Assembly (NCBI RefSeq): GCF_001905825.1
Contig: NZ_LIVV01000001.1
Location: 979,582 to 1,043,581, forward strand
DNA length: 64,000 nucleotides
Direction of reading: 5' to 3'
Origin: Streptomyces sp. CB02009
GTDB taxonomy: Bacteria; Actinomycetota; Actinomycetes; Streptomycetales; Streptomycetaceae
Of this stretch, positions 1-9,167 are shown in pieces. How positions within the stretch are numbered: position 1 is the first letter of the stretch; every line of letters begins with the position of its first letter. The notes beneath the pieces were generated by a model. It saw nothing but the letters and a program-made list of their open reading frames with translations. It was not told the origin of the DNA and did not search any database. A program made the translations under genes and the position numbers.

Positions 1-501
1 CTCGGACACGCGCGCGTGCGGGCCGCCGTCGCCCCCGTCAAGGTGGCCACGGGCGAGCACGTGCAGAACCGCATCGTGTTCAAGCAGCTCCTCCAGGCGA
101 ACGCCGTCGACATCGTCCAACTCGACGCGGCCCGGGTCGGCGGCGTGAACGAGAACCTCGCCATCCTGCTCCTCGCCGCCAAGTTCGGGGTACCCGTCTG
201 CCCGCACGCCGGCGGGGTCGGACTGTGCGAACTGGTCCAGCACCTCGCGATGTTCGACTTCGTGGCGCTCAGCGGAACCACCCAGGACCGGGTCATCGAG
301 TTCGTCGACCATCTGCACGAGCACTTCGCCCACCCGGCCGTCATACGCGACGGCGCCTACACGGCCCCCCTGGCCCCCGGGTTCTCGGCCGACATGCACG
401 AGGCCTCCCTCGCCACCTTCGTCTACCCCCACGGCACCTTCTGGGCCGCCGACCTGGCGGAAGCGCTCGCCGGCGAAGCGGCCGTGGAGGTGACCGCGTG
501 A
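1..501 (+). CDS. L-fuconate dehydratase, C-terminal part (5' end outside window)
   Basis: Open from the first base; 166 C-terminal residues are visible. The fold is the enolase-superfamily barrel. The segment around residues 20-26 (TGEHVQNR) carries a likely metal-binding Glu, and the [11 protein letters not shown] segment near residue 67 carries the His used as general acid/base in fuconate dehydratases. The family removes water from L-fuconate to give 2-keto-3-deoxy-L-fuconate in the cytoplasm. The downstream SDR, aldo/keto reductase, mutarotase and lactonase are the other expected steps of non-phosphorylative L-fucose breakdown, which supports fuconate rather than another sugar acid. The stop overlaps the next GTG start (GTGA). 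The substrate is inferred; other 6-deoxy or pentose sugar acids remain possible. Confidence 0.85.
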   Translation, partial: LGHARVRAAVAPVKVATGEHVQNRIVFKQLLQANAVDIVQLDAARVGGVNENLAILLLAAKFGVPVCPHAGGVGLCELVQHLAMFDFVALSGTTQDRVIEFVDHLHEHFAHPAVIRDGAYTAPLAPGFSADMHEASLATFVYPHGTFWAADLAEALAGEAAVEVTA

Positions 502-1259
502 ACGCCTACCCGCTCGCCGGCCTCCGCGCCGTCGTCACCGGCGGCGCCTCCGGCATCGGACACGCCGTCGCCCGCCTCCTCGACGCGCAGGGCGCCGCCG
601 TCGCCGTCCTCGACCTCGACCCGGCGGGCACCCCCGACACAATCACCGCCCTCCGCGCGGACGTCGCCGACGACACCTCGGTACGCGAGGCCGTCGCGGC
701 GGCCGCCGCCGCGCTGGGCGGAATCGACATCCTCGTCAACAACGCCGGCATCGGCGCCGCGGGCACCGTCGAGGACAACCCCGACGACCAGTGGCACACC
801 GTCCTCGACGTCAACCTCCTCGGCGTCGTCCGCACCACCCGTGCCGCGCTGCCGCATCTGCGCCGCTCGGAACACCCCGCCGTCGTCAACATCTGCTCCA
901 TCGCCGCCACCGCGGGCCTGCCCCAGCGGGCCCTGTACTCCGCGAGCAAGGGGGCGGTCCTCTCCCTGACCCTCGCCATGGCCGCCGACCACGTCCGGGA
1001 GGGCATCCGGGTCAACTGCGTCAACCCCGGGACCGTGGACACCCCGTGGGTCGCCCGGCTGCTCGACGCGGCGGCGGACCCGGAGGCCGAGCGCGCGGCA
1101 CTCGGCGCCCGCCAGCCCACGGGCCGGCTCGTGAGCGCCGACGAGGTCGCGGCGGCCGTCGTCTACCTCGCGTCCCCGGCGGCGGCGTCGGTGACGGGCA
1201 CCGCCCTCGCCGTCGACGGCGGCATGGCGGGACTCCGACTCCGGCCGGCGGGCACATGA
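498..1259 (+). CDS. SDR oxidoreductase, probable 2-keto-3-deoxy-L-fuconate dehydrogenase
   Basis: 253 residues, classical short-chain dehydrogenase. The GTG start overlaps the upstream stop and the protein opens directly into the cofactor site (TGGASGIG, residues about 13-20). NNAGIG follows near residue 80 and the catalytic YSASKG near 147. The C-terminal [11 protein letters not shown] is typical of the class. In this operon the expected reaction is NAD(P)-dependent oxidation of 2-keto-3-deoxy-L-fuconate to the 2,4-diketo acid. That assignment rests on context; the family itself has broad specificity. Its TGA overlaps the next ATG by four bases, so translation is probably coupled. Confidence 0.82.
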   Translation: MNAYPLAGLRAVVTGGASGIGHAVARLLDAQGAAVAVLDLDPAGTPDTITALRADVADDTSVREAVAAAAAALGGIDILVNNAGIGAAGTVEDNPDDQWHTVLDVNLLGVVRTTRAALPHLRRSEHPAVVNICSIAATAGLPQRALYSASKGAVLSLTLAMAADHVREGIRVNCVNPGTVDTPWVARLLDAAADPEAERAALGARQPTGRLVSADEVAAAVVYLASPAAASVTGTALAVDGGMAGLRLRPAGT

Positions 1260-2401
1260 GCACGGACAGGAAGGCCAGGGGCGAACGGGCGCCCTCGGAC
1301 GGGGCCACTGACGCACGCACACGGGGCGAACGTACGCCGAGCGAACGCGCCCCGGACGGACGGGTCCGGGAGGGACGTGCCGAAGGCGGCCCCGCCCCGG
1401 ACGGGCGCGGCGCCGGCCCCGCCCCCCTCACCCGCGTCCCCCTCGGCCGGAGCACCGCCTGGACGACCCGCCTCGCCTTCGGCGCGGCCGGCATCGGCAA
1501 CCTCTACAGCACCGTCACCGACGAGGACGCCGACAAGACCCTCGCGACCGCCTGGGACCGCGGCATCCGCTCCTTCGACACCGCGCCCCACTACGGCCTC
1601 GGCCTGTCCGAGCGCCGCCTCGGCGCCTTCCTCCGGGACCGGCCCCGGGACACGTACACCGTCTCGACCAAGGTCGGCCGCCTCCTCGTCCCCGATCCCG
1701 GCGCGACCGGCGACGACCTCGCCCACGGCTTCGCGGTCCCCGCCGCGCACCGCAGGGTCTGGGACTTCGGTGCGGACGGCATCCGGCGCGGCCTGGAGGA
1801 GAGCCTGGAGCGCCTCGGGCTCGACCGCGTCGACATCGTGTACCTGCACGACCCCGACGACCACGCCGACCAGGCGCTGCGCGAGGCGTACCCCGCGCTG
1901 GAACGACTGCGGGCCGAGGGCGTCGTCCGGGCCGTCGGCGTCGGCATGAACCAGACCTCCATCCCCACCCGCTTCGTCACCGAGACCGACATCGACGTCG
2001 TCCTGCTCGCCGGCCGCTACACCCTGCTCGACCGGAGCGGCCTCGCCGAACTGCTGCCGGCCGCGCGGCGCCGTGGCGCGTCGGTCGTCGCCGGAGGAGT
2101 GTTCAACTCCGGCCTCCTCGCCGATCCGCGTCCCGGCGCCACGTACGACTACGCGGCGGCCCCGCCGCGGACCCTGGCCAGGGCGCTCGGGCTGCGGGAG
2201 ATCTGCGCGCGCCACGGAGTCCCCCTGAGGGCCGCGGCGGCCCGCTTCCCGCTCGGGCATCCCGCCGTGGCGGGCGTCCTCCTCGGCCTGCGCAGCGCCG
2301 CGGAGGCCGAGGACGCCGCCGACATGCTCGCCCTCGAGATACCCGAGGCCCTCTGGGCAGAGCTGCGCCGAGAGCACGACACCCCTGGAGCGAACCCATG
2401 A
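1256..2401 (+). CDS. Aldo/keto reductase, probable L-fucose dehydrogenase
   Basis: 381 residues. About 55 N-terminal residues are hydrophilic and repetitive (repeated RGER and DGR elements), longer than usual for the family; the barrel starts near residue 60. The active-site segment FDTAPHYGLGLSE (about 108-120) carries the catalytic Asp and Tyr, STKVGRLL carries the catalytic Lys, and VDIVYLHDPD holds the usual His. It resembles the aldo/keto reductases that oxidise L-fucose or D-arabinose to the 1,5-lactone. The ATG overlaps the SDR stop and its own stop overlaps the mutarotase start. A start further inside the repetitive N-terminus is possible, but the ATGA overlap favours this one. Confidence 0.8.
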   Translation: MSTDRKARGERAPSDGATDARTRGERTPSERAPDGRVREGRAEGGPAPDGRGAGPAPLTRVPLGRSTAWTTRLAFGAAGIGNLYSTVTDEDADKTLATAWDRGIRSFDTAPHYGLGLSERRLGAFLRDRPRDTYTVSTKVGRLLVPDPGATGDDLAHGFAVPAAHRRVWDFGADGIRRGLEESLERLGLDRVDIVYLHDPDDHADQALREAYPALERLRAEGVVRAVGVGMNQTSIPTRFVTETDIDVVLLAGRYTLLDRSGLAELLPAARRRGASVVAGGVFNSGLLADPRPGATYDYAAAPPRTLARALGLREICARHGVPLRAAAARFPLGHPAVAGVLLGLRSAAEAEDAADMLALEIPEALWAELRREHDTPGANP

Positions 2402-2709
2402 GACTGGCTCTGCACACCCGGGTCCGCGCGGACCGCGTCGCCGCGTACGAGGAGGCGCACCGCGAGGTCCCCGTCGAGCTGACCCGCGCGATCAGGGCAG
2501 CCGGCTGCACGTCCTGGACGATCTGGCGCAGCGGCACCGACCTCTTCCATCTGATCGACTGCGAGGACTACGCCCGCCTCCTGGCCGAACTCGAGACCCT
2601 TCCGGTCAACGTCGCGTGGCAGGCCAGGATGGCCGAACTCCTCGAGGTCGCCCACGACTACTCCGGCGACGGAGCGGACGCGGCGCTGCCCGTGGTGTGG
2701 CACCTGTGA
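2398..2709 (+). CDS. L-rhamnose mutarotase family protein, likely L-fucose mutarotase
   Basis: 103 residues, the normal length of the RhaM/DUF718 family. The protein shows the characteristic start (RLALHTRVRADRV), a central YEEAHREVPVEL segment, and W-rich strands near the end (AWQARMAEL). These enzymes interconvert the alpha and beta anomers of deoxyhexoses. Within this operon it would supply the anomer used by the sugar dehydrogenase. The gene overlaps both neighbours by four bases. Confidence 0.8.
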   Translation: MRLALHTRVRADRVAAYEEAHREVPVELTRAIRAAGCTSWTIWRSGTDLFHLIDCEDYARLLAELETLPVNVAWQARMAELLEVAHDYSGDGADAALPVVWHL

Positions 2710-3608
2710 GCACTCCCCGCGGCCCGCTCGTCGTCGACGCCCACCACCACCTCTGGGACCTGTCCGTACGCGACCAGGACTGGATCACCGGCTCCGCCCT
2801 CGCGCCCCTGCGCCGTACCTTCACGGAGCGGGACCTGCGGGCCGAGACCGTTCCCGCGGGGGTGGCGGCCACCGTCCTCGTCCAGACGGTCACCGTCGCC
2901 GACGAGACACCCGAGATGCTCGCCACCGCCCGCGACAGCGACCTGATCGCCGGCGTCGTCGGCTGGACGGACCTCACATCGCCCGGCATCGCCGACACCC
3001 TGGCCGCGCTGCGCGCCCAGCCGGGCGGCGAGCACCTCGTGGGCATCCGCCACCAGGTCCAGTCGGAACCTGACCCCGGCTGGCTGCTCCGTCCCGACGT
3101 CCGCCGCGGCCTCACCGCGGTGGCCGATGCCGGGCTCGCGTACGACCTGGTGATCCTCCCGCACCAGCTGCCGGCCGCGACGAGGGCCGCGAGAGACCTG
3201 CCGCAGCTGACCTTCGTCCTCGACCACGGGGCGAAACCGCCCGTCGCGAGCGGAGGGCTCGAACCCTGGGCCGCCCACCTGCGGGCCTTCGCCGCGCTGC
3301 CCCACACCGCCGGCAAGCTCTCCGGACTGCACACCGAGGCCGACTGGCACGGCTGGACCACGCGGGACCTGCGGCCGTACGCCGACGTCCTGCTCGACGC
3401 GTTCGGCCCGAGCCGTCTGATGTACGGATCGGACTGGCCGGTGTGCACGCTCGCGGCGTCGTACGGACGGACTCTGGAGACCGCGGGGGAGCTCACGGAG
3501 GCACTGAGCCCCGGCGAGCGGGCGGCGGTCCTCGGCGGCACGGCCGTGGAGACCTACCGCCTGGGGGAGCGCCTCGCTCGCCGGGCGGCTCCGGTGGCGG
3601 TCACGTAG
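2706..3608 (+). CDS. Amidohydrolase family 2, probable L-fucono-1,5-lactonase
   Basis: 300 residues. The GTG start overlaps the mutarotase stop and the protein begins almost at once with the metal-binding motif VDAHHHLWD (about 10-18). The C-terminal YGSDWPVC, carrying the catalytic Asp, is typical of sugar lactonases of the amidohydrolase superfamily (COG3618). The expected role is hydrolysis of L-fuconolactone to L-fuconate, feeding the dehydratase at the start of the operon. Substrate by context. Confidence 0.82.
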   Translation: MSTPRGPLVVDAHHHLWDLSVRDQDWITGSALAPLRRTFTERDLRAETVPAGVAATVLVQTVTVADETPEMLATARDSDLIAGVVGWTDLTSPGIADTLAALRAQPGGEHLVGIRHQVQSEPDPGWLLRPDVRRGLTAVADAGLAYDLVILPHQLPAATRAARDLPQLTFVLDHGAKPPVASGGLEPWAAHLRAFAALPHTAGKLSGLHTEADWHGWTTRDLRPYADVLLDAFGPSRLMYGSDWPVCTLAASYGRTLETAGELTEALSPGERAAVLGGTAVETYRLGERLARRAAPVAVT

Positions 3609-3718
3609 GGTCGTGATGCCGCTACGACCGTCGCGGTGCTACGGCGAGGGTGAACGCCTCGTCGCCGCAGGCGCAGGCGCGCACCGGGGCGGCGCCGCTC
3701 GACCGATCTGGGGTGCCC

Positions 3719-4177
3719 ATGACAGGACAGTTCGAAGCGACGTTCGAGGTCGACCGGCCGGTGGAGGACGTCTTCGCCTTTCTCGCCGACGGACGCAACG
3801 ATCCGGAGTTCAGCCCCCGGGTGCAGAGGATCGAGCGGGTCCCGGACGCCCCGACCGCCGTGGGCACCGTCTTCCGGAGCACCGTCAAGGACGCCGGGAT
3901 GAAGACCGCGCGGGAGTTCCGCATCACCGCCCTCGAAGCGCCCGTGAAGATCCGCTGGGCCGAGGTGTCGAAGAACCTCATCACGGCGAGTGAGGGCGGC
4001 TACGACCTGGAGCCGCTCACCGACGGCCGGACCCAGGTCCGGATCTACAACGTCCTCGAAGGCCACGGCGTGGGCAAGCTCCTCGCCGGCCTGGCCCTCT
4101 CGGCCGCCCGCAAGGACGCCCCCGGGTTCGGTGCCCGGATCAAGGCCGCGGCGGAGGCGGGGATCGCCCCGCGCTGA
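3719..4177 (+). CDS. SRPBCC-family protein
   Basis: 152 residues, START/Bet v1-like helix-grip fold. It opens with the usual FEATFEVDRPVEDVFAFLAD strand and helix and a pattern of beta strands followed by a long C-terminal helix. Such proteins bind hydrophobic ligands or act as cyclases, coenzyme carriers or toxin-like polyketide-binding proteins; nothing here identifies the ligand. It follows the fucose operon by about 110 bases and probably has its own promoter. The ATG at 3719 was chosen because the domain begins immediately after it. It converges with the DUF2071 gene. Confidence 0.75.
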   Translation: MTGQFEATFEVDRPVEDVFAFLADGRNDPEFSPRVQRIERVPDAPTAVGTVFRSTVKDAGMKTAREFRITALEAPVKIRWAEVSKNLITASEGGYDLEPLTDGRTQVRIYNVLEGHGVGKLLAGLALSAARKDAPGFGARIKAAAEAGIAPR

Positions 4178-4199
4178 GACCGCGAGCGTCCTGCCCGGG

Positions 4200-4994
4200 T
4201 CAGCCGTCCCCGTCCCTGGGGCGCGGGACCGTCACGCTCCGCGGCCCCCGCGGCGGGGCGCTGAAGCGGACCGGCACGCCCGGCGAGTAGAGCACGCTCA
4301 CGGGCGGACCGGACGGCTGCTCCAGGCCGGCCGCGGTGAGCAGCGTCTCGTCGCAGTCGAGCAGCCGGGCGCGGTGCAGCGGCCACCGCGGGTGGGTGTT
4401 CGGGAGGTAGAGCGGCCGGCCGCGGTACGAGCTGTGCATGCCCCAGCGGGCGGTCAGGAAGTGCTCCAGCGCGGTGGGCTCCGCCACCCGCTCGCCGATC
4501 TCCACACTGATCGCGCTGCGCGCGCCCCGCGGGCCGGGCCAGCGGCGGCTGCTGGTGTACGTGACGGTGGAACCGTCGTTCCGGACGCTCATCCTGGACC
4601 AGACGTACGGGATCCGGAACGCCCACCGGCCGACGGTCACCGGGATCAGGCGCGAGGCGTCCAGCGAGCGGAAGACGACGCCGCGGCGCCCCTGGGCGTC
4701 CACGGAGTAGAGCCGGACGTTGGTCTCGGGGAAGGTTCCGAGATAGGGGATCCCGGGGAGCCGGAGCCAGCCGACCCGGTGCATCCGGAAGGCGACCAGG
4801 CCCACGTAGGTGACGCCGTCGTGGGTGTCGGGCACGGTGCCCGCGGGGAGGAGCGGGGCCACGTCGGCGGGGTCCGCGGCCCAGTGCAGGAACGCCAGGT
4901 CGAGCCAGGACTGGGTGAGCAGGGTGAGGTCCGGGCGGTGCGGCGGGTCGGCCGATATCGGCTCGGGGAGCGCGGCGGGCGGCGGCTGCGGCAT
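4200..4994 (-). CDS. DUF2071 (YqjF-like) protein
   Basis: 264 residues, full length for DUF2071. Visible family features are LTQSWLDLAFLHW near the N-terminus, LLPAGTVPDT, VGLVAFRMH, and the ETNVRLYSVD segment. The biochemical role of the family is unknown; the fold is related to acetoacetate decarboxylase. It lies tail-to-tail with the SRPBCC gene, 22 bases apart. The start at 4994 avoids about 23 unsupported upstream residues. Confidence 0.75.
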   Translation of the reverse strand: MPQPPPAALPEPISADPPHRPDLTLLTQSWLDLAFLHWAADPADVAPLLPAGTVPDTHDGVTYVGLVAFRMHRVGWLRLPGIPYLGTFPETNVRLYSVDAQGRRGVVFRSLDASRLIPVTVGRWAFRIPYVWSRMSVRNDGSTVTYTSSRRWPGPRGARSAISVEIGERVAEPTALEHFLTARWGMHSSYRGRPLYLPNTHPRWPLHRARLLDCDETLLTAAGLEQPSGPPVSVLYSPGVPVRFSAPPRGPRSVTVPRPRDGDG

Positions 4995-5022
4995 GCCTGC
5001 AGTATCGGGCACGGAACGGACG

Positions 5023-5058
5023 GAGGTGGCCCTCCACGGGTGTGTGGAGGGCCACCTC
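5023..5058. terminator. Strong hairpin downstream of the S8 protease
   Basis: A perfect 15-bp stem (5023-5037 with 5044-5058; arm GAGGTGGCCCTCCAC) with a 6-base loop. It lies just beyond the protease stop at 5110 and just upstream of the DUF2071 start, so it most likely terminates the protease transcript. Confidence 0.75.
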
Positions 5059-5109
5059 TTCACCGCTCATCGGGGACGGGCCCGGCCCCGATGCGTCGTG
5101 CGCGTGCTG

Positions 5110-6309
<1,200 letters not shown>

Positions 6310-6573
6310 GAAAGTGGATCTCTCCTCGTGTTGACGTGTGGGGCGTCAAACGTTCGAGAGAAGCCTGTTCGGGTTGGCAGGAGCAAATCAAGAGCGAACC
6401 AGGGGTAAAGGCTTATTCAACAAGGTTTCTTAAACAGCTCTCCGCACCGCCTCCATCTCGCACACATGCCCTGGCCAACTCCTTCGCCGAACGGTCACGT
6501 TCGGCCATCATGCCCGCGGGGGCGCGCCCGGCGCCCGGACGCCGGTTGACGTCGACCGTGTGCAGCGGCGACG

Positions 6574-7596
6574 GTGACCGCCATGGGGAGAGAACACCGA
6601 CCGCTCGTACCGCTGCTCTGCGTGCTCCTGGGGGGAGCCCTGACCGCTGCCGTCCTGGGAGCGTCCGAAGGCGGAGGGGCGCGCGGGGCGGGGACCGGCG
6701 CGACGCCCGGAGCCGCGTACGGAACGCCCGCGCCCGGCGACTTCCTCGACATCCGCGACGTGCCGCCGACCCGGCAACAGGCGCCGCGCCGCGGCCCCGA
6801 CGCCTCGACGGGCTCGTTCACCGTCGACTGCGGCCGCAACGAGGAGGGCCACTACAACCAGGACAACCTGGTGATCTCGCCCGGACTCCGCCACGGCGCC
6901 CACCACACCCACGCCTACGTCGGCAACCTCTCCACCGACGCGCTCTCCACCGACGAGAGCCTCGCCGCCGCCCCCACCACCTGCCGCGGCGGCGACCGCT
7001 CCACCTACTACTGGCCCGTCCTCCGCCGCCCCGACCTCCCCGCGACCCGGCCGTACGAGAAGGCGGCCGGCCACGGCAACGCGGGACGGATCCTCACGCC
7101 CGCCGACGTACGCCTGACGTTCCACGGCAACCCGACGGGCCGGGTCGTCCCCATGCCGCGCTTCCTGCGCGCCCTCACCGGCGACGCCGTCGCGTTCACC
7201 GCCCGCAACGACGAGGGCGTGAAGGCGCGATGGGGCTGCGCGAGCCTCCCCGACCGCTCGACCACCCGCTACCCGCGCTGCCCCGCGGGTGACCGCCTCA
7301 CCCGCACCCTGGTCTTCCCCAGCTGCTGGAACGGCCTCGACACCGCCGACCCCGCACGCACCCACCTGCTCTTCCCCGCCGCCAACGGCGTCTGCCCCCG
7401 GGACACCTTCGCCGTCCCCGAACTGCGCATCACCCTGGCCTACGACGCACCCCCCGCCGACGCGCCGCTCGCCCTGGACTCCTTCCCCGAGCAGCGCCAC
7501 AGCCCGAAGACCGACCACGCGATGTTCGTCAACGTCATGACGGACGACCGGATGGCGAAGCTCGTCACCTGCCTCAACACCGGCCGCCACTGCTGA
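6574..7596 (+). CDS. Secreted DUF1996 protein
   Basis: 340 residues. One N-terminal hydrophobic segment (about 13-30) acts as signal peptide or anchor. The DUF1996 domain follows: CGRNEEGHYNQDNLVISPG, then HHTHAYVGN, and the late TDHAMFVNVMTDD. Paired cysteines suggest an extracellular, disulfide-bonded protein. The family is common in actinomycetes and fungi and its activity is unknown. GTG 6574 and ATG 6583 are both possible starts. It is divergent from the S8 protease, with a 264-base spacer that holds the promoters and no other gene. Confidence 0.8.
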   Translation: MTAMGREHRPLVPLLCVLLGGALTAAVLGASEGGGARGAGTGATPGAAYGTPAPGDFLDIRDVPPTRQQAPRRGPDASTGSFTVDCGRNEEGHYNQDNLVISPGLRHGAHHTHAYVGNLSTDALSTDESLAAAPTTCRGGDRSTYYWPVLRRPDLPATRPYEKAAGHGNAGRILTPADVRLTFHGNPTGRVVPMPRFLRALTGDAVAFTARNDEGVKARWGCASLPDRSTTRYPRCPAGDRLTRTLVFPSCWNGLDTADPARTHLLFPAANGVCPRDTFAVPELRITLAYDAPPADAPLALDSFPEQRHSPKTDHAMFVNVMTDDRMAKLVTCLNTGRHC

Positions 7597-7623
7597 CAGC
7601 ACATCAAGGTGACCCACATCACA

Positions 7624-7651
7624 TGAACCAGGCCGCCCGTGGCCACGTGTG
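7624..7651 (+). promoter_or_regulatory. Putative ECF promoter for the sigma operon
   Basis: TGAACC (7624-7629), a 16-base spacer, then CGTGTG (7646-7651). This matches the usual ECF pattern (GAAC -35, CGT -10) and is nearly identical, with the same spacing, to the element ahead of the lipoprotein gene at 9168. That pattern suggests the sigma factor activates itself. Confidence 0.6.
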
Positions 7652-7705
7652 GGGCACGGCGCGGACGGCGCCGACGATGCTGGCACCGCAGACGGAGTGG
7701 ATGGG

Positions 7706-8284
7706 ATGGCCGGACCACGATGGCCCCGCAGCAGGCGGGGAGCGACCGACGAAGCACTGATCAGGGCGGTGTACGAGGAACACGGCAACGCGCTCCTCGC
7801 GTACGCCACCCGACTGACCGGCGACCGGGCCACCGCGGAGGACGTCGTACAGGAGACCCTCATCCGCGCCTGGCGCCACTCCGAGGCCCTCGTCAACGGA
7901 AAGGGCTCGGTCCGCGGGTGGCTCCTCACGGTCGCCCGGAACATCATCACGGACCGCTACCGGGCCAAGGCCGCCCGCCCCGCCGAGGTCGCCGAATCCC
8001 CTGCCGCACCCGCCGTCGAGGAGGACCACGCCGACGCGGTCGTCGACACGATGACCGTCCTGGGCGCCCTCGACCGGCTGTCACCCGAGCACCGCGCGGT
8101 GCTCACCGAGCTGTACTACCGCGAACGCAGCGTCGCGGAGGTCGCCGACACCCTCGGCATCCCGGCCGGCACCGTGAAATCCCGCTCGCACTACGCGCTG
8201 AAGGCGCTGCGCGAGACGTTCAGAGAAGGAAACCGGCCGAGCGCGCCGCAGCAGCCCGCCGGACTCAGGGAGGTGGTCGCATGA
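7706..8284 (+). CDS. ECF-family RNA polymerase sigma factor
   Basis: 192 residues. Region 2 is visible around residues 20-85 (AEDVVQETLIRAWRH) and region 4 near 130-175 (LSPEHRAVLTELYY, then GIPAGTVKSRSHYALKAL). The ATG at 7706 is preferred over upstream in-frame codons because these would overlap the -10 element of the putative ECF promoter at 7624-7651. The stop overlaps the start of the anti-sigma gene (ATGA), so the two are made together. The neighbouring COG4315-type lipoprotein gene carries the same promoter and is a likely target. Confidence 0.9.
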   Translation: MAGPRWPRSRRGATDEALIRAVYEEHGNALLAYATRLTGDRATAEDVVQETLIRAWRHSEALVNGKGSVRGWLLTVARNIITDRYRAKAARPAEVAESPAAPAVEEDHADAVVDTMTVLGALDRLSPEHRAVLTELYYRERSVAEVADTLGIPAGTVKSRSHYALKALRETFREGNRPSAPQQPAGLREVVA

Positions 8285-9009
8285 ACCGGCAGCAGCACGA
8301 GGAGGAGGAACTCCTCGGTCCGTACGTGCTCGGCGTACTCGACGCAGCCGACACCCGGCGCCTGGAAGCGCACGTGAACGACTGCGCGGCATGCCGGGAG
8401 GAGGTGTCCGCATTGCGTGAGATGGAAGCGGCGCTCGGCGAAGTGCCGTCGGAGGCCTTCCTCGACGGCCCGCCCCAGGGCGGTGACCTGCTCCTCCAGC
8501 GCACCCTGCGGCAGATGCGCGGCGAGAGCACGCGCGCGCGGAACCGCCGCGGCGGGCTGATCGGCCTCGCGGCGGCGGCAGCGCTCGCCGGCGTCTTCTG
8601 GGCCGGTACGGCCACTTCGGGCGCCGGTGACCCGATCGCCCTGCCGCCGACCCCGCCGCCGACCTCCACGACGGCCCCCGCCACCCCGCCGCCGGGCACC
8701 CGGGTGGCCTCGGCCACGGACGCCACCAGCGGCGCCCGGATGACCGTACGGGTGACCCCGGCGGCTGCCTGGGTCCGCGTCCACGCGGCGGTGACCGGAC
8801 TGCCCCCGGGGGAGCGCTGCAAGCTCGTCGTGGTCGGCCGCGACGGCAGCAGGACCACGGCGGGGAGCTGGGTCGTGGGCAAGGCCCCGGGCGGCGCCGA
8901 GGGCAAGGGAGCCTCGCTCGACGGCTCGGCGGCCGTCGACCCGGCCGACGTGCGGGCGGTCGTGGTCGAGAACGAGGAGGGAAGGACCTTCGTGACCGTG
9001 CCGGTGTAA
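8281..9009 (+). CDS. Zinc-finger anti-sigma factor, membrane anchored
   Basis: 242 residues. The cytoplasmic zf-HC2 domain has the HxxxCxxC motif (His31, Cys35, Cys38). One membrane helix follows (about 96-113), then a Pro/Thr-rich linker (PPTPPPTSTTAP) and an extracellular domain of about 100 residues. This is the standard layout for an anti-sigma that releases its ECF partner on an envelope or redox signal. It overlaps the sigma gene by four bases and is followed by a hairpin terminator. Confidence 0.88.
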   Translation: MNRQQHEEEELLGPYVLGVLDAADTRRLEAHVNDCAACREEVSALREMEAALGEVPSEAFLDGPPQGGDLLLQRTLRQMRGESTRARNRRGGLIGLAAAAALAGVFWAGTATSGAGDPIALPPTPPPTSTTAPATPPPGTRVASATDATSGARMTVRVTPAAAWVRVHAAVTGLPPGERCKLVVVGRDGSRTTAGSWVVGKAPGGAEGKGASLDGSAAVDPADVRAVVVENEEGRTFVTVPV

Positions 9010-9015
9010 CCGGAG

Positions 9016-9056
9016 CGAGAGCGCCGGTCGGGGGCAACCCCCGGCCGGCGCTCTCG
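9016..9056 (+). terminator. Hairpin terminator after the anti-sigma gene
   Basis: The 12-base arms CGAGAGCGCCGG (9016-9027) and CCGGCGCTCTCG (9045-9056) pair, and G/C runs extend the stem inward. The hairpin sits 7 bases past the anti-sigma stop and ahead of the lipoprotein promoter, so the lipoprotein is probably a separate transcript. Confidence 0.75.
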
Positions 9057-9092
9057 TGCGAGAGACCCCGGAAGGAAAATCTCCTGATCCGT

Positions 9093-9120
9093 TGAACCGG
9101 CCCCGTACGGCCCTCGTGTC
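9093..9120 (+). promoter_or_regulatory. Putative ECF promoter for the COG4315-type lipoprotein
   Basis: TGAACC (9093-9098), 16-base spacer, CGTGTC (9115-9120), 48 bases upstream of the start at 9168. It is the same element and spacing as upstream of the sigma gene, with one different base in the second box. Confidence 0.6.
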
Positions 9121-9167
9121 TCCGGTGCAGACAGAGACCAACGAACCACCGGATATGAGGAGTTCTC

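Noticed and set aside
7649..7705. Upstream in-frame start for the ECF sigma factor
   Set aside because: It would overlap the -10 element of the putative promoter and adds non-conserved residues; ATG 7706 fits better.
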